From Ideonella sp. (GTDB taxonomy: Bacteria; Pseudomonadota; Gammaproteobacteria; Burkholderiales; Burkholderiaceae_C), in the NCBI RefSeq assembly GCF_016702655.1, contig NZ_JADJDO010000005.1, positions 124,001-188,000 on the forward strand: a DNA stretch of 64,000 nt, given 5' to 3'. The notes below the pieces were generated by a model that did not search any database, was not told the origin of the DNA, and was given only the letters and a program-made list of their open reading frames with translations. A program made the position numbers and the translations under genes. Below, in pieces: positions 9,719 to 18,627 of this stretch; the first letter of the stretch is position 1; the number at the start of each line of letters is the position of its first letter.

Positions 9719-11245
9719 TCAGCCGTGGTAGGCCGTCTCGCCGTGCGAGGCGATGTCCAGGCCCTCGCGCTCTTCCTCTTCCGCCACCCGCAGCCCGATC
9801 GTCAGGTCGACGATCTTGTAGGCCACGAGCGAGACCACGCCCGACCAGACGATGGTCAGCAGCACCGCCTTGAGCTGAATCCACACCTGCGTGCCGATGG
9901 CGTTGGACGTGACCGACGCGGTGACCCAGTCGCCCACCAGGCCCGGGCCGCCGAGTTCCTGGGTGTTGAAGACGCCCGTCAACAGCGCGCCGACGATGCC
10001 GCCCACGCCGTGGACGCCGAATACGTCGAGCGAGTCGTCGGCGCCGAGCAGCTTCTTCAGGCCGTTGACGCCCCACAGGCAGGCGAAGCCGGCGACGAAG
10101 CCGATCACGATCGCCGCCATCAGGCCGACGTTGCCGGCCGCCGGCGTGATCGCCACCAGGCCGGCGACCGCACCCGACGCCGCGCCCAGCATCGACGCCT
10201 TGCCGCGCATCAGCGCTTCGCCGATGGACCAGGCGAGGACCGCGGCCGCGGTGGCCGAGAAGGTGTTCATGAACGCGAGCACGGCGCTGTTGCTGGCTTC
10301 GAGCGCCGAGCCGGCGTTGAAGCCGAACCAGCCGACCCACAACAGCGCGGCGCCGACCATCGTCAGCGTCAGCGAGTGCGGCGTGAACGCCTCGCGTCCG
10401 TAGCCGACACGCTTGCCGATCATGAACGCCCCCACCAGGCCGGCGACCGCGGCGTTGATGTGCACCACCGTGCCGCCGGCGAAGTCGAGCGCGCCCCACT
10501 GCCAGAGCAGGCCTGCCTTGGCGTTGAGGCCGTCGACGACTTCCTTGCTCGTGTAGGCGTCCGGGCCCATCCAGAACCACACCATGTGCGCGATCGGCGC
10601 ATAGCTGAACGTGAACCACAGCGCCATGAAGGCGAGCACGGCCGAGAACTTGGCGCGCTCGGCGAAGGCGCCGACGATCAGGCAGCAGGTGATGCCGGCA
10701 AACGTTGCCTGGAACGCCGCGAACAGCAGTTCGGGAATGACGACGCCCTTGCTGAAGGTCGCCGCCATCGCGAAGGTGCCCGTTGACGGATCGAACAGCC
10801 CCTTCATGAACAGGCGGTCGAATCCGCCGATGAAGGCGTTGCCCTCGGTGAACGCGAGGCTGTAGCCGTAGACCATCCACAGCACGACGATCATCGAGAA
10901 GGTGACGAGCACCTGCATCAGCACCGACAACATGTTCTTGCTGCGCACCAGGCCGCCGTAGAAGAGCGCCAGGCCCGGCACCGTCATCAGGATCACGAGC
11001 AGCGTGGCGACGATCATCCACGCCACGTCGCCCTTGTTGGCGACCGGCGCCGCGGCTGCGGACGCCGCTTCGGCTGGCGCGGACGCCGCCGCGGCGGGAG
11101 ATGTGGCCTCGGCCACCGACGCCGCTGCGGCGGGCGCCGATGCGGCATCGTCGGCCGCCTGCGCAGGCATGGCGCCGAGCAGCGCCGTCGCGCCCAAGAC
11201 GAGCGCGGCCAGCAGATGCTTCAGGGTATGGCGTGCGGGCTTCAT
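9719..11245 (-). CDS. amtB: Ammonium transporter (Amt/MEP/Rh)
   Basis: 508 residues. A cleavable signal peptide (ending GAMPAQA) is followed by an Ala/Ser-rich linker to about residue 68, then the Amt channel: VPGLALFYGGLVRSKNML, GITCCLIVGAFAERAKFSA, FAGGTVVHINAAVAGLVGA and DVFGVHGVGGIVGALLTGVF with the two pore His. It conducts ammonium across the inner membrane and is blocked by GlnK. Its ATG shares one base with the glnK stop (TGATG); a GTG at 11248 is an alternative start. Confidence 0.95.
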   Translation of the reverse strand: MKPARHTLKHLLAALVLGATALLGAMPAQAADDAASAPAAAASVAEATSPAAAASAPAEAASAAAAPVANKGDVAWMIVATLLVILMTVPGLALFYGGLVRSKNMLSVLMQVLVTFSMIVVLWMVYGYSLAFTEGNAFIGGFDRLFMKGLFDPSTGTFAMAATFSKGVVIPELLFAAFQATFAGITCCLIVGAFAERAKFSAVLAFMALWFTFSYAPIAHMVWFWMGPDAYTSKEVVDGLNAKAGLLWQWGALDFAGGTVVHINAAVAGLVGAFMIGKRVGYGREAFTPHSLTLTMVGAALLWVGWFGFNAGSALEASNSAVLAFMNTFSATAAAVLAWSIGEALMRGKASMLGAASGAVAGLVAITPAAGNVGLMAAIVIGFVAGFACLWGVNGLKKLLGADDSLDVFGVHGVGGIVGALLTGVFNTQELGGPGLVGDWVTASVTSNAIGTQVWIQLKAVLLTIVWSGVVSLVAYKIVDLTIGLRVAEEEEREGLDIASHGETAYHG

Positions 11246-11583
11246 CACAGCGCGTCCTTTCCGGTTTCGCCGGTGCGGATGCGCACCACCTGTTCGAGCG
11301 CCGAGACGAAGATCTTCCCGTCGCCGATCTTGCCGGTGCGCGCGGCGCTTTCGATGGCCTCGATCACCTGCTCGACGATCGCGTCATCGACCGCGGCCTC
11401 GACCTTCACCTTGGGCAGGAAGTCGACCACGTACTCCGCGCCCCGGTAGAGCTCGGTGTGGCCCTTCTGGCGCCCGAAGCCCTTGACCTCGGTCACCGTC
11501 ACACCCTGCACGCCGATCGCGCTCAGGGCCTCGCGCACCTCGTCGAGCTTGAACGGCTTGACGATCGCAGTCACCATCTTCAT
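11245..11583 (-). CDS. glnK: Nitrogen regulatory protein P-II (GlnK-type)
   Basis: 112 residues. The T-loop has Tyr51 in RGAEYVVDF, the uridylylation site; GKIGDGKIFV and RIRTGETGKDAL are the PII C-terminal signature. It binds ATP, ADP and 2-oxoglutarate, and in its unmodified form plugs AmtB. Linkage to amtB makes GlnK more likely than GlnB. The start is preceded by GAGGAG; the porin gene ends 26 bases upstream, so the three genes form one operon. Confidence 0.95.
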   Translation of the reverse strand: MKMVTAIVKPFKLDEVREALSAIGVQGVTVTEVKGFGRQKGHTELYRGAEYVVDFLPKVKVEAAVDDAIVEQVIEAIESAARTGKIGDGKIFVSALEQVVRIRTGETGKDAL

Positions 11584-11609
11584 GGCTTGATCTCCTCGTT
11601 GGGGACGGT

Positions 11610-12383
11610 TCAGAACGACTTGGCGACCGACAGCACGCCGGTTGCGCTGCTGATGTCCTTGTTGCTCAGCGCTGCCGTGCCGCCGGTGTAGCTGCGGTTG
11701 GTGTCGACGTAGGCCAGGGCTATCGCCCAGCCGTCGACGGTGTAGGTCACGCCCAGCTTCCAGTCGGAGACGTTGTCCGGGCCCGGGGGTGTGCCGCCAA
11801 TCTCCGCGATGCGCGCGTCACCCTTGAGCGACTGGTAACCGTAATGGGCGACGAAGCCGAAGCCCTTGCCCAGGTCGTAGGCGAAGCCGAGGTCGAGGTA
11901 GGACGAGCCCTTGGAGTCGGGCGCGCTGAAGAAGTCGGAGACGGCGTAGTTGTACTTGGCCGTGAGCGGTCCCCAGCTCGCACCGATGTAGAGCTCGGTG
12001 TTGTCGATCTTGGTCGTGCCCCCGGCGCCCGTGCCCGGGTAGTAGTAGTAGATCGCGCCGAGATCGATGCCGAAGCCGCCTGCGAAGCTCTTCTTCCAGC
12101 CGCCATAGAAGTCCATCTCGAGGTTGGCGCCGTTGTAGAAGGCGCTATCGACGTTGGAGTTCCAGTTGCCGGCGTACAGGCCCGAGCTGTGGCCGAGGTC
12201 GAATCCGCCCTGCAGCGCGGGCTTCTTGTCGGTCTGCGAGATGCCGCGGAAGCGGTAGTCCGAGAACAGGCCGAGGTTGGCGCTGAACGCCCACGGCGAC
12301 TCGGGTGCGGCGGCGGCCGACTGCGCGAATGCAGGGGCCGCGGTCAGGGCGGCGAGGGCCGCGATGGCAAGCTTGTTCTTCAT
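11610..12383 (-). CDS. TorF family putative porin
   Basis: 257 residues. Signal peptide MKNKLAIAALAALTAAPAFA, then an outer-membrane barrel with FSANLGLFSDYRFRGISQT, the hallmark of this family, alternating aromatic strands and a terminal F (SVAKSF). It is found upstream of glnK-amtB in many betaproteobacteria and probably lets small nitrogen compounds through the outer membrane under starvation; this role is inferred. I chose ATG 12383 because it gives a clean signal peptide and has GGAG upstream. Confidence 0.88.
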   Translation of the reverse strand: MKNKLAIAALAALTAAPAFAQSAAAAPESPWAFSANLGLFSDYRFRGISQTDKKPALQGGFDLGHSSGLYAGNWNSNVDSAFYNGANLEMDFYGGWKKSFAGGFGIDLGAIYYYYPGTGAGGTTKIDNTELYIGASWGPLTAKYNYAVSDFFSAPDSKGSSYLDLGFAYDLGKGFGFVAHYGYQSLKGDARIAEIGGTPPGPDNVSDWKLGVTYTVDGWAIALAYVDTNRSYTGGTAALSNKDISSATGVLSVAKSF

Positions 12384-12423
12384 CAGGAGGGCTCCGGTTG
12401 TTTGAGGAATCTGCCCTGTCATC

Positions 12424-12439
12424 TGCAGCTTCCGTGCCA
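12424..12439 (-). promoter_or_regulatory. Sigma-54 promoter for porin-glnK-amtB
   Basis: Minus-strand sequence TGGCACGGAAGCTGCA: a perfect -24 element TGGCAC and a -12 element CTGCA (consensus TTGCA), with the required ten bases between GG and GC. It lies about 40 bases upstream of the porin ATG. Sigma-54/NtrC control is established for glnK-amtB operons, and rpoN itself is at 51345 in this window. Confidence 0.7.
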
Positions 12440-12601
12440 TGGCCGACCGGGCCGTACGTTTGACGTCATGCCTCGAAGCGGGGCACTCGGCGCCGCCGCC
12501 GGCGTCTCGGCGCACCAAGATGGGTCACGACAGGGCGGGCACAATCCCGGCACGGGGCGCATCGTGCCTCGCGCCTGAGCCGGAGCAGGGAGAACCCACC
12601 G

Positions 12602-14116
12602 ATGTCGCTGGCCGTGATCCGCAGCCGTTCGCTCGCCGGCCTCGATGCGCCGGAGGTGAGCGTCGAGGTCCACCTTGCCAACGGCCTGCCGAGCTTCACG
12701 CTCGTCGGCCTGGCCGACACCGAGGTCAAGGAGGCGCGCGAGCGCGTGCGTGCGGCGCTCGCGACGAGCGGCCTCGAGTTTCCGCACAACAAGCGCATCA
12801 CGGTCAACCTCGCGCCTGCCGACCTGCCCAAGGAGTCGGGCCGCTTCGACCTGCCGATCGCGCTCGGCATCCTGGCCGCGAGCGGGCAGATCGAAGCCGG
12901 GCGCCTCGACGGCTTCGAGTTCGCCGGCGAGCTCGGGCTGGCGGGCGATCTGCGCCCGGTGCGTGGTGCGCTGGCGCTGGCCCTTGCGCTGCAGCGCCGC
13001 GGCACCGAGCGCGCCCTCGTGCTGCCGGCGGCGAGCGCCGAGGAGGCGGCCCTCGTCGAAGGCATCGCGATCCATGCCGCAAGCCATCTGCTCGACGTGG
13101 TGCGCGCGGTCCTGCCCGCGCAGGACGCTACGCCGCTGCCGCTGGCGCGGCCCGGTGCGGCGATCCCGGCCGAGCCCGGCGCCGACTGGCGCGACGTGAA
13201 GGGCCAGTCCGCGGCCAAGCGCGCGCTCGAGATCGCCGCCGCGGGCGGACACAGCCTGTTGATGGTCGGCCCGCCAGGCACGGGCAAGTCGATGCTGGCG
13301 CAACGCTTCGCCGGTCTGCTGCCGCCGATGACGCAGGACGAGGCGCTCGAGTCGGCGGCCCTGCTGAGCCTGAATGGCGACTTCCGGCCCGCGCGCTGGC
13401 GCTGCCGCCCGCTGCGTGCGCCGCACCACAGCGCTTCGTCGGTGGCGCTCGTCGGCGGAGGCTCGCCGCCACGGCCGGGCGAGATCTCGCTCGCCCATCA
13501 CGGCGTGCTGTTCCTCGACGAGTTGCCCGAGTTCCCGCGCGCGGCGCTCGAAGCGCTGCGCGAACCGCTCGAGTCTGGCCGCATCGTGATCTCGCGTGCC
13601 GCGCGCCAGGCCGAGTTTCCGGCGCGCTTCCAGCTCCTCGCGGCGATGAACCCCTGCCCCTGCGGCCACCTCGGCAGCCCGCTGCGCGCCTGCCGCTGCA
13701 CGCCCGACGCGATCGCGCGCTACCAGGGCCGGATCAGCGGCCCGCTGCTCGACCGCATCGACCTGCAGGTCGAGGTACCGGCGGTTGCGCCCGAGGCGCT
13801 GGCCGCTTCAACCCAGGGCGAGGCGGGCGCGCAGGTGGCCGAGCGCGTCGCGCTGGCGCGCGCTCGCCAGTTGCGGCGCCAGGGGCTGCGCAACGCCGAG
13901 CTCGCCGGGGAACCGCTCGAGGCGCACTGCGCGCTCGATGCCGCCGCTTCGCAGTTCCTGCAGAAGGCGGCCGCGCGCCTGGCCTGGTCGGCACGCAGCT
14001 TTCACCGCGTGCTGCGTGTCGCGCGCAGCGTCGCCGACCTCGCCGGCGCCGACCGCATCGCGCTCGCGCATCTGGCGGAGGCGATCCAGTACCGGCGCGT
14101 GCTCGGCGTCGGGTGA
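12602..14116 (+). CDS. comM: YifB/ComM family Mg-chelatase-like AAA+ ATPase
   Basis: 504 residues. N-terminal Lon-like fold (SVEVHLANGLPSFTLVGLAD, NLAPADLPKESGRFDLPIAL), then AAA+ with Walker A GPPGTGKS at residues 223-230, Walker B LFLDELPEF and the cysteine motif NPCPCGHL...CRCTP. ComM is a hexameric branch-migration helicase that helps natural transformation. Start ATG 12602 is preceded by AGGGAG. It runs divergently from the porin operon. Its stop codon (TGAGCC) opens a repeat region shared with the convergent DUF1501 gene. Confidence 0.92.
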   Translation: MSLAVIRSRSLAGLDAPEVSVEVHLANGLPSFTLVGLADTEVKEARERVRAALATSGLEFPHNKRITVNLAPADLPKESGRFDLPIALGILAASGQIEAGRLDGFEFAGELGLAGDLRPVRGALALALALQRRGTERALVLPAASAEEAALVEGIAIHAASHLLDVVRAVLPAQDATPLPLARPGAAIPAEPGADWRDVKGQSAAKRALEIAAAGGHSLLMVGPPGTGKSMLAQRFAGLLPPMTQDEALESAALLSLNGDFRPARWRCRPLRAPHHSASSVALVGGGSPPRPGEISLAHHGVLFLDELPEFPRAALEALREPLESGRIVISRAARQAEFPARFQLLAAMNPCPCGHLGSPLRACRCTPDAIARYQGRISGPLLDRIDLQVEVPAVAPEALAASTQGEAGAQVAERVALARARQLRRQGLRNAELAGEPLEAHCALDAAASQFLQKAAARLAWSARSFHRVLRVARSVADLAGADRIALAHLAEAIQYRRVLGVG

Positions 14117-14149
14117 GCCGCGGCCGGCGGCGCAGGGCACTGGTCCCTC

Positions 14150-14321
14150 GGGCCGCCGCGCCGGGCCGCCCCAAGCAAGGCCCGACCCTCCCGGAGGGTC
14201 GCTCGCCGTACCCGGCGAGCGGGGTGTCGTCATCAGGGCCGCCGCGCCGGGCCGCCCCAAGCAAGGCCCCACCCTCCCGGAGGGTCGCTCGCCGTACCCG
14301 GCGAGCGGGGTGTCGTTATTC
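14150..14321. repeat. Two tandem copies of an 86-bp GC-rich repeat
   Basis: Copies at 14150-14235 and 14236-14321 differ at only a few bases. Each starts GGGCCGCCGCGCCGGGCC and holds two palindromes, ACCCTCCCGGAGGGT and CTCGCCGTACCCGGCGAG, then GGGGTGTCG. It lies between convergent comM and the DUF1501 gene, whose stop codon is inside copy 2. A diverged relative with an internal insertion is at 52900-53053. Confidence 0.9.
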
Positions 14322-15849
14322 AGCCCATGAAGCCGAGGTCGCGCGCGCCGACGTCGAAGTTGGCGAGGTTGGGGAAGATGTCTCGCAGCTGCGGGTCGGA
14401 GACGCCGAACCAGCGCGCCAGCGTGGCCGCGTACTGATCGACCGACAGCGCCGGCAGCAGCGAGCCGTTACCGATCTGGTCGGCGCTCGTGAAGTCGCCG
14501 CGCCCGTCATCGCTTCCGTAGTCTGGGAAGCGCCCGTACAGGTCGCCGCCGCGCACCGCTCCGCCGAGCACGAAATGGTGCGCGCCCCAGCCGTGGTCGG
14601 TACCGTCGCCGTTGCTAGTGAAGCTGCGGCCGAAGTCGGAGGCGGTGAAGGTCGTCACCGCATCGCCGACGCCGAGCGCGGCGAGCGCCGCGTCGAAGTA
14701 CGCAAGGCCATGCGCGAGCCGGGCCATGTTTTCGGTCATGGCCCGGTTCTGGCCGCTGTGGGTGTCGAAGTTGCCGAGGCTGACGAAGAACACCTGGCGC
14801 TGCTGGCCGAGCGCGGCGCGCGCGCCGATCGTGCGCGCAACGACCTGGAGTTGCTGCGCGAGCGGATTGGTCGTGCGCCCGCCGCTGAGCGGGTCGTCGT
14901 ACTGCAGCAGTGGGTCGGCCGCGCCGCTCGGCAGGCCGGGCGTGCCGTAGGGTGCTGCGTTGGCGGCGGGCAGCGCGGAAGTGAGCAGCGCCTCGGCGTC
15001 GATGGCGCGCGCAACGACGCTCGCGTGATCCTGTTCCAGCAGGTGCGCCGAGCGCGCGTTGCGCATCACGGCATGCATCTTCTGCAGCGCCTTGGTCGAG
15101 CCGAACAGCGTGTCGCCCGAGCTGCCGATGCGGATCGCGCCGCGCGTCGACACCTGGTACTGCATCACGTCGCGGCCCGACAGCCAGACCGCGTTGGACG
15201 CCGCCGAGATGCTCGTGAACACCGCCTTGCCGTTGGCGCCCGCCAGCAGGTCGGCAACGCGCCCGCCCCAGCCCGCCGTGGCCCCCTCGGGCGCGCCGGC
15301 CTGCCAGGTCGAGACCTGGTCGTTGTGCGAGAACAGCTTGGCCGGCTTGGGCGTGCGCTCGTCGCGATACTGCGCCTTGCTCGTCGGGCGCAGCAGCGGG
15401 CCGACGTTGGCGACCACCGCCAGCCTGCGCGCGCCGAACAGGTCGCGCACCCCGCCGAGGGCCGGGTGGAGCGCGAAGCTGCGTCCCTGCGTGTTCGCGG
15501 GGGTGATCGGCAGCACGCCGCCCAGCCGCTCGGGCGTGCCGGCGCCGGCCGACGCGACGGCCGGCGTGCCCGGCGCGCGCAGCGCGATCGGGTTGGGGCG
15601 CTGGTCTCGCACCGCGACGTAGCGGTCCCACGACGCGGTGTCGGTCGGCAGCACCATGTTGAAGCTGTCGTTGCCGCCGTACAGGAAGACGCACACCAGC
15701 GCCTTGTAGCCCGCGGCCGACTGCGCCGCGGCGCCGCCGACGGCCGCCAGGTTGAGCGCAAACGGCGCAGCGGCACCGGCCGCCGAAAGCGCCCCGGCAC
15801 AACGCAGGAAGTGGCGCCGCGACGCGGTGCCGGCAATTGCAGGTTTCAT
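14320..15849 (-). CDS. DUF1501 family protein, Tat-exported
   Basis: 509 residues. The N-terminus has a twin-arginine signal (SRRHFLRCAGALSAAGAA), then KALVCVFLYGGNDSFNMVLP, typical of DUF1501, a family related to alkaline-phosphatase-fold sulfatases. Later motifs include SLGNFDTHSGQ, TASDFGRSF and TDHGWGAHHFVLGG, which supply potential metal ligands. The substrate is unknown. The gene follows a DUF1800 gene by 11 bases, the standard pairing, so both products probably act together outside the cytoplasm. An open frame continues upstream to 17610 but is a shadow of the DUF1800 gene. Confidence 0.88.
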   Translation of the reverse strand: MKPAIAGTASRRHFLRCAGALSAAGAAAPFALNLAAVGGAAAQSAAGYKALVCVFLYGGNDSFNMVLPTDTASWDRYVAVRDQRPNPIALRAPGTPAVASAGAGTPERLGGVLPITPANTQGRSFALHPALGGVRDLFGARRLAVVANVGPLLRPTSKAQYRDERTPKPAKLFSHNDQVSTWQAGAPEGATAGWGGRVADLLAGANGKAVFTSISAASNAVWLSGRDVMQYQVSTRGAIRIGSSGDTLFGSTKALQKMHAVMRNARSAHLLEQDHASVVARAIDAEALLTSALPAANAAPYGTPGLPSGAADPLLQYDDPLSGGRTTNPLAQQLQVVARTIGARAALGQQRQVFFVSLGNFDTHSGQNRAMTENMARLAHGLAYFDAALAALGVGDAVTTFTASDFGRSFTSNGDGTDHGWGAHHFVLGGAVRGGDLYGRFPDYGSDDGRGDFTSADQIGNGSLLPALSVDQYAATLARWFGVSDPQLRDIFPNLANFDVGARDLGFMG

Positions 15850-15860
15850 TGCGCGAAGCC

Positions 15861-17630
15861 TCACTTCTGGACCAGGAATTCGGGGGCCACCAGCGTCAGC
15901 AGCACCGCGGTCAGGACGCGGTTCTTGCGCGCCGCGTCGATCGCCTCCTTGTTGCTGCCGCCGGGCTGCTTGGCGGGGATCTCGATCGACGCCACTGCCG
16001 GCGCGATCTCGTCGAGCAGCGCCTCCGGCGCGTCCCGGCCGAGCAGGCGCAGCGCAACCTGCCCGACGAGCTTGCGCGGGTGCCCGGCAAGCGCGATCTC
16101 GGCGCTGAAGTCGATCTGCACGTCGGCGCGCTTGGCGCTCCAGTCCTCGCCGTATTGCCCGAAGCCGTACTGGATGCCGTAGCGCATGTAGTTGGCGTAG
16201 CCGGCGACGGTGGTCTCGTGCGTGATCTGCATCTCCGGCGCGACGAGCCCTGCCGCAGCCGCGCGCGTGTTGGGCGGCACGTAGCCGGGGCGGTAGAAGT
16301 TGAACACCGACGGCGAAGCGAGCGGCGCCTGGCCGAGCTGGGTGCCGTTGTCGCTCGTGCTGCCGATCAGATACTTGCCGCTGTCCGAGCTGACCGGGAA
16401 CGCACGCAGCAGCGCCGTCAGGCGCAGCACCGGCTCGCGCAGCTTGCCGTAGGCGGGATCGGCGGCGAGCGCGGGGTCGCGCGCCTCGGGGTCGAGCAGG
16501 ATCGCGCGCACCATGGCCGCCATGTTCTCGCTGCCGCCGGCGTCGAACGCCGCGGCGACGCGGCGCACATAGGCCGGGCTCGGGTTGCTCGTCACGAGGC
16601 GCTGGATCAGCTGGCGGCCAATGAAGGGGCCGACGTTGGGGTGGCGCGCCAGCGTGTCGAGCGCAACCTTGAGGCTCGCTTCCGGTTCGGCGCGCGTCTG
16701 CGCGGCGACCTTCTTGCCCAGGAACTTCTTCTCGGCCAGCGAATGGAACTGCGAGTAGCCCTGCATCATCGTGATGTGGCGTGCCGGATCCTGGTACTCG
16801 CTGCCCCAGCCGTAGAAGCGGCTGTCGGCGGTGTCGGGCCCGTTGTAGCTCCAGCCGGTGAAGACCCTGGCCAGACCCGACACATCGGCGGCGCCGTAGG
16901 TTTCGATCGGCTTGCCGTCGCCGCCCAGGCGCGCGCTGCCGTCGGGGTCGAGTTCGTAGAGGCCGATCGAGAACAGCTGCATCACCTCGCGCGCGAAGTT
17001 TTCGTCCGGAACGCGGCCGCGCGCGGCGTCTTCCTTCATGTTGCCCAGGTGCGAGAGGTAGACCCCCATCACCGGGCTGCGCGCAACCTGCTCCAGGAGC
17101 CGGCGGTAGCTCCCGAGGCCATGCTTGCCGAGCATGTCGAGGTAGGCCGGCACGCCGCGCATCACGTTGCCGACGTTGCTGTCCTGGGTCGAGATGACGA
17201 AGATCTGCGACAGCGCGAACGCGACGCGCTGGCGCAACTGGTCCTCGCCGTGCAGCGCCTGCTGGTAGAACGAGTCGAGCACCTGGCGCGACCCGGCCGA
17301 GCGCGACGCATCGGCGGCCTTGATGGCCGCGTTGTCGGCGTCCCAGGTCGCGCGATGCAGCGTCTGCGGCAGGGCGAGCTGCTCGGCTATCCAGGCCGCG
17401 TAACCGATCGCCATCACGCGCTCGATCTCGCCCTCGGTCGGACCGAAGGTCGCCTGGGTCAGGAAGCGTGCCGCTTCGGCGCGCGTGGCGGGCAGGTCGG
17501 CCGGTTCGGCCGTGCCGCCACCGCTCGAACCGCCGCAAGCGGCGAGCACGCCGAGCGCGGCCGCCGCCACGACGCGGCACAGGCGTCGAATCGGAGACAT
17601 CGGTGCGCAACCCGTCGTTGTCGTGTCCAT
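15861..17630 (-). CDS. DUF1800 domain-containing lipoprotein
   Basis: 589 residues from ATG 17630, preceded by GGGAG; ATG 17600 would shorten it by ten. The signal peptide ends in a lipobox LAAC followed by GGSSGGG. The body has FLTQATFGPTEGEIERV, DENFAREVMQLFSIGLYEL, LARVFTGWSYNGPD and FNFYRPGYVPPNT, all DUF1800 signatures. No enzyme activity is established for the family. It is first in a two-gene operon with the Tat-exported DUF1501 protein, a pair common in bacteria with secreted macromolecule-binding systems. Confidence 0.85.
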   Translation of the reverse strand: MDTTTTGCAPMSPIRRLCRVVAAAALGVLAACGGSSGGGTAEPADLPATRAEAARFLTQATFGPTEGEIERVMAIGYAAWIAEQLALPQTLHRATWDADNAAIKAADASRSAGSRQVLDSFYQQALHGEDQLRQRVAFALSQIFVISTQDSNVGNVMRGVPAYLDMLGKHGLGSYRRLLEQVARSPVMGVYLSHLGNMKEDAARGRVPDENFAREVMQLFSIGLYELDPDGSARLGGDGKPIETYGAADVSGLARVFTGWSYNGPDTADSRFYGWGSEYQDPARHITMMQGYSQFHSLAEKKFLGKKVAAQTRAEPEASLKVALDTLARHPNVGPFIGRQLIQRLVTSNPSPAYVRRVAAAFDAGGSENMAAMVRAILLDPEARDPALAADPAYGKLREPVLRLTALLRAFPVSSDSGKYLIGSTSDNGTQLGQAPLASPSVFNFYRPGYVPPNTRAAAAGLVAPEMQITHETTVAGYANYMRYGIQYGFGQYGEDWSAKRADVQIDFSAEIALAGHPRKLVGQVALRLLGRDAPEALLDEIAPAVASIEIPAKQPGGSNKEAIDAARKNRVLTAVLLTLVAPEFLVQK

Positions 17631-17878
17631 TGCATGACTCCCGGCGTTCGTCCTCGAATGACCCTTCGGCACAGGCTCGCCAAAGGGCCCCGGGTCCATG
17701 CTCGCCGACCCGAAGCCGGGCGGCGCGTCAGGAGTTGTCACCGCCGAGCCGATCGATGCAACGGCGCGCACGCAGCGGTGTCGAGCGGTAGCCCCCGGCC
17801 ACAGGATGCTTCGCAGGTAAGCACTTGCGCCGGCCCGGTCGCTTGGCGCTGCGGCGCAAGACCGCCATACTCGCGACC
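17631..17878. other. Divergent intergenic region
   Basis: Region between the DUF1800 start and the plus-strand unknown gene. Around 17867-17872 CATACT could be a -10 box for the plus-strand gene, 12 bases before ATG 17879. I see no RNA gene or repeat here. Confidence 0.3.
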
Positions 17879-17988
17879 ATGAAGCAGGGGGCGCACATTC
17901 GATCCGGCCTCGGCGGGTCGCGCTGGCCACAGCCGCGTGCGCCGCGGCTGCCGCGCTGTGGATCGCAGGGCGGCCCGGGGCGGACGCC

Positions 17989-18588
17989 GTGTCCGTGCCG
18001 GACGCGCGTGCCGTCGAGGCCGCTGCCGGCGCCGGCAGCCTGCGCCACGGCGAGCCCGCGTCGCCGGCGCGGCAGGCGTTCGCGGAAGCCATCCCGCCAG
18101 GCGTGACCGGCGCCCAGTGGCACCAGTTGCAGGCCGAGTTGCGCGGCCGCCCCGACGGCGCGGCCGAACTGCGCCGGCTGGCGGATTACTTCGCCTGGTC
18201 CGACGGTCTGCACCGCCTGAGGGAAGCGCGCCGGGCCGGCGCCGAAGCCGATGCGCTGCGGCCCCTCGCACTGGCGGTCGACGCCGGCCTGCCCATGCGC
18301 CTGCGCCGGGGCGAGGTTTCGGCGGCCGAGGCACGCCAGATCAAGAGCGCGACCCTCGAGCTCACGCTCGCCGACCCGTCCGAGCGCGCCATCGCGCTGC
18401 AGCGCTGGCTCGCTGCAGAGGCCGTCAGCGCGCGGCCCGACCCGCGCCAGGCCGAGTTCGATCAGCGCCAGGCCGTGATCGTCGCCGCCTGGGCGGCAAA
18501 GCCGGCGCGCGATCGCGGAGCACTCGAGCGCGAACTCGAGTCGCTGCGCGGCCAGGTCTTTGGCGCGCCGCCTCCGGCCTCCCGCTGA
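17989..18588 (+). CDS. Unknown Ala/Arg-rich helical protein, probably membrane-anchored
   Basis: 199 residues from GTG 17989. Not recognised with confidence; helical with many AELRRLADYF-type heptads and EARQIKSATLELTLADPSERA. The same frame continues upstream without a start and encodes RRVALATAACAAAAALWIAG, a good signal anchor, while ATG 17879 (MKQGAHIRSG) sits in another frame. One missing base between 17879 and 17920 would join them into a protein with a normal N-terminal anchor. The next gene, 39 bases downstream, encodes a secreted esterase. A lipase-foldase or PlcR-like helper is possible, but the foldase core motif is not visible. Confidence 0.5.
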   Translation: MSVPDARAVEAAAGAGSLRHGEPASPARQAFAEAIPPGVTGAQWHQLQAELRGRPDGAAELRRLADYFAWSDGLHRLREARRAGAEADALRPLALAVDAGLPMRLRRGEVSAAEARQIKSATLELTLADPSERAIALQRWLAAEAVSARPDPRQAEFDQRQAVIVAAWAAKPARDRGALERELESLRGQVFGAPPPASR

Positions 18589-18627
18589 TCACCCACACCC
18601 TGACCGCAACCCGAAGGAGCGATCGCA

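Noticed and set aside
12384..12601. UbiK-type small gene expected between the porin and comM in relatives
   Set aside because: The 218-base gap is too short and no frame gives a UbiK-like protein; it is absent here.
12439..16182. Very long plus-strand open frame (over 1200 codons) across comM and the DUF1501 gene
   Set aside because: It has Arg/Ala-rich low-complexity translation and no motif, while other frames encode known proteins. It is a shadow caused by high GC.
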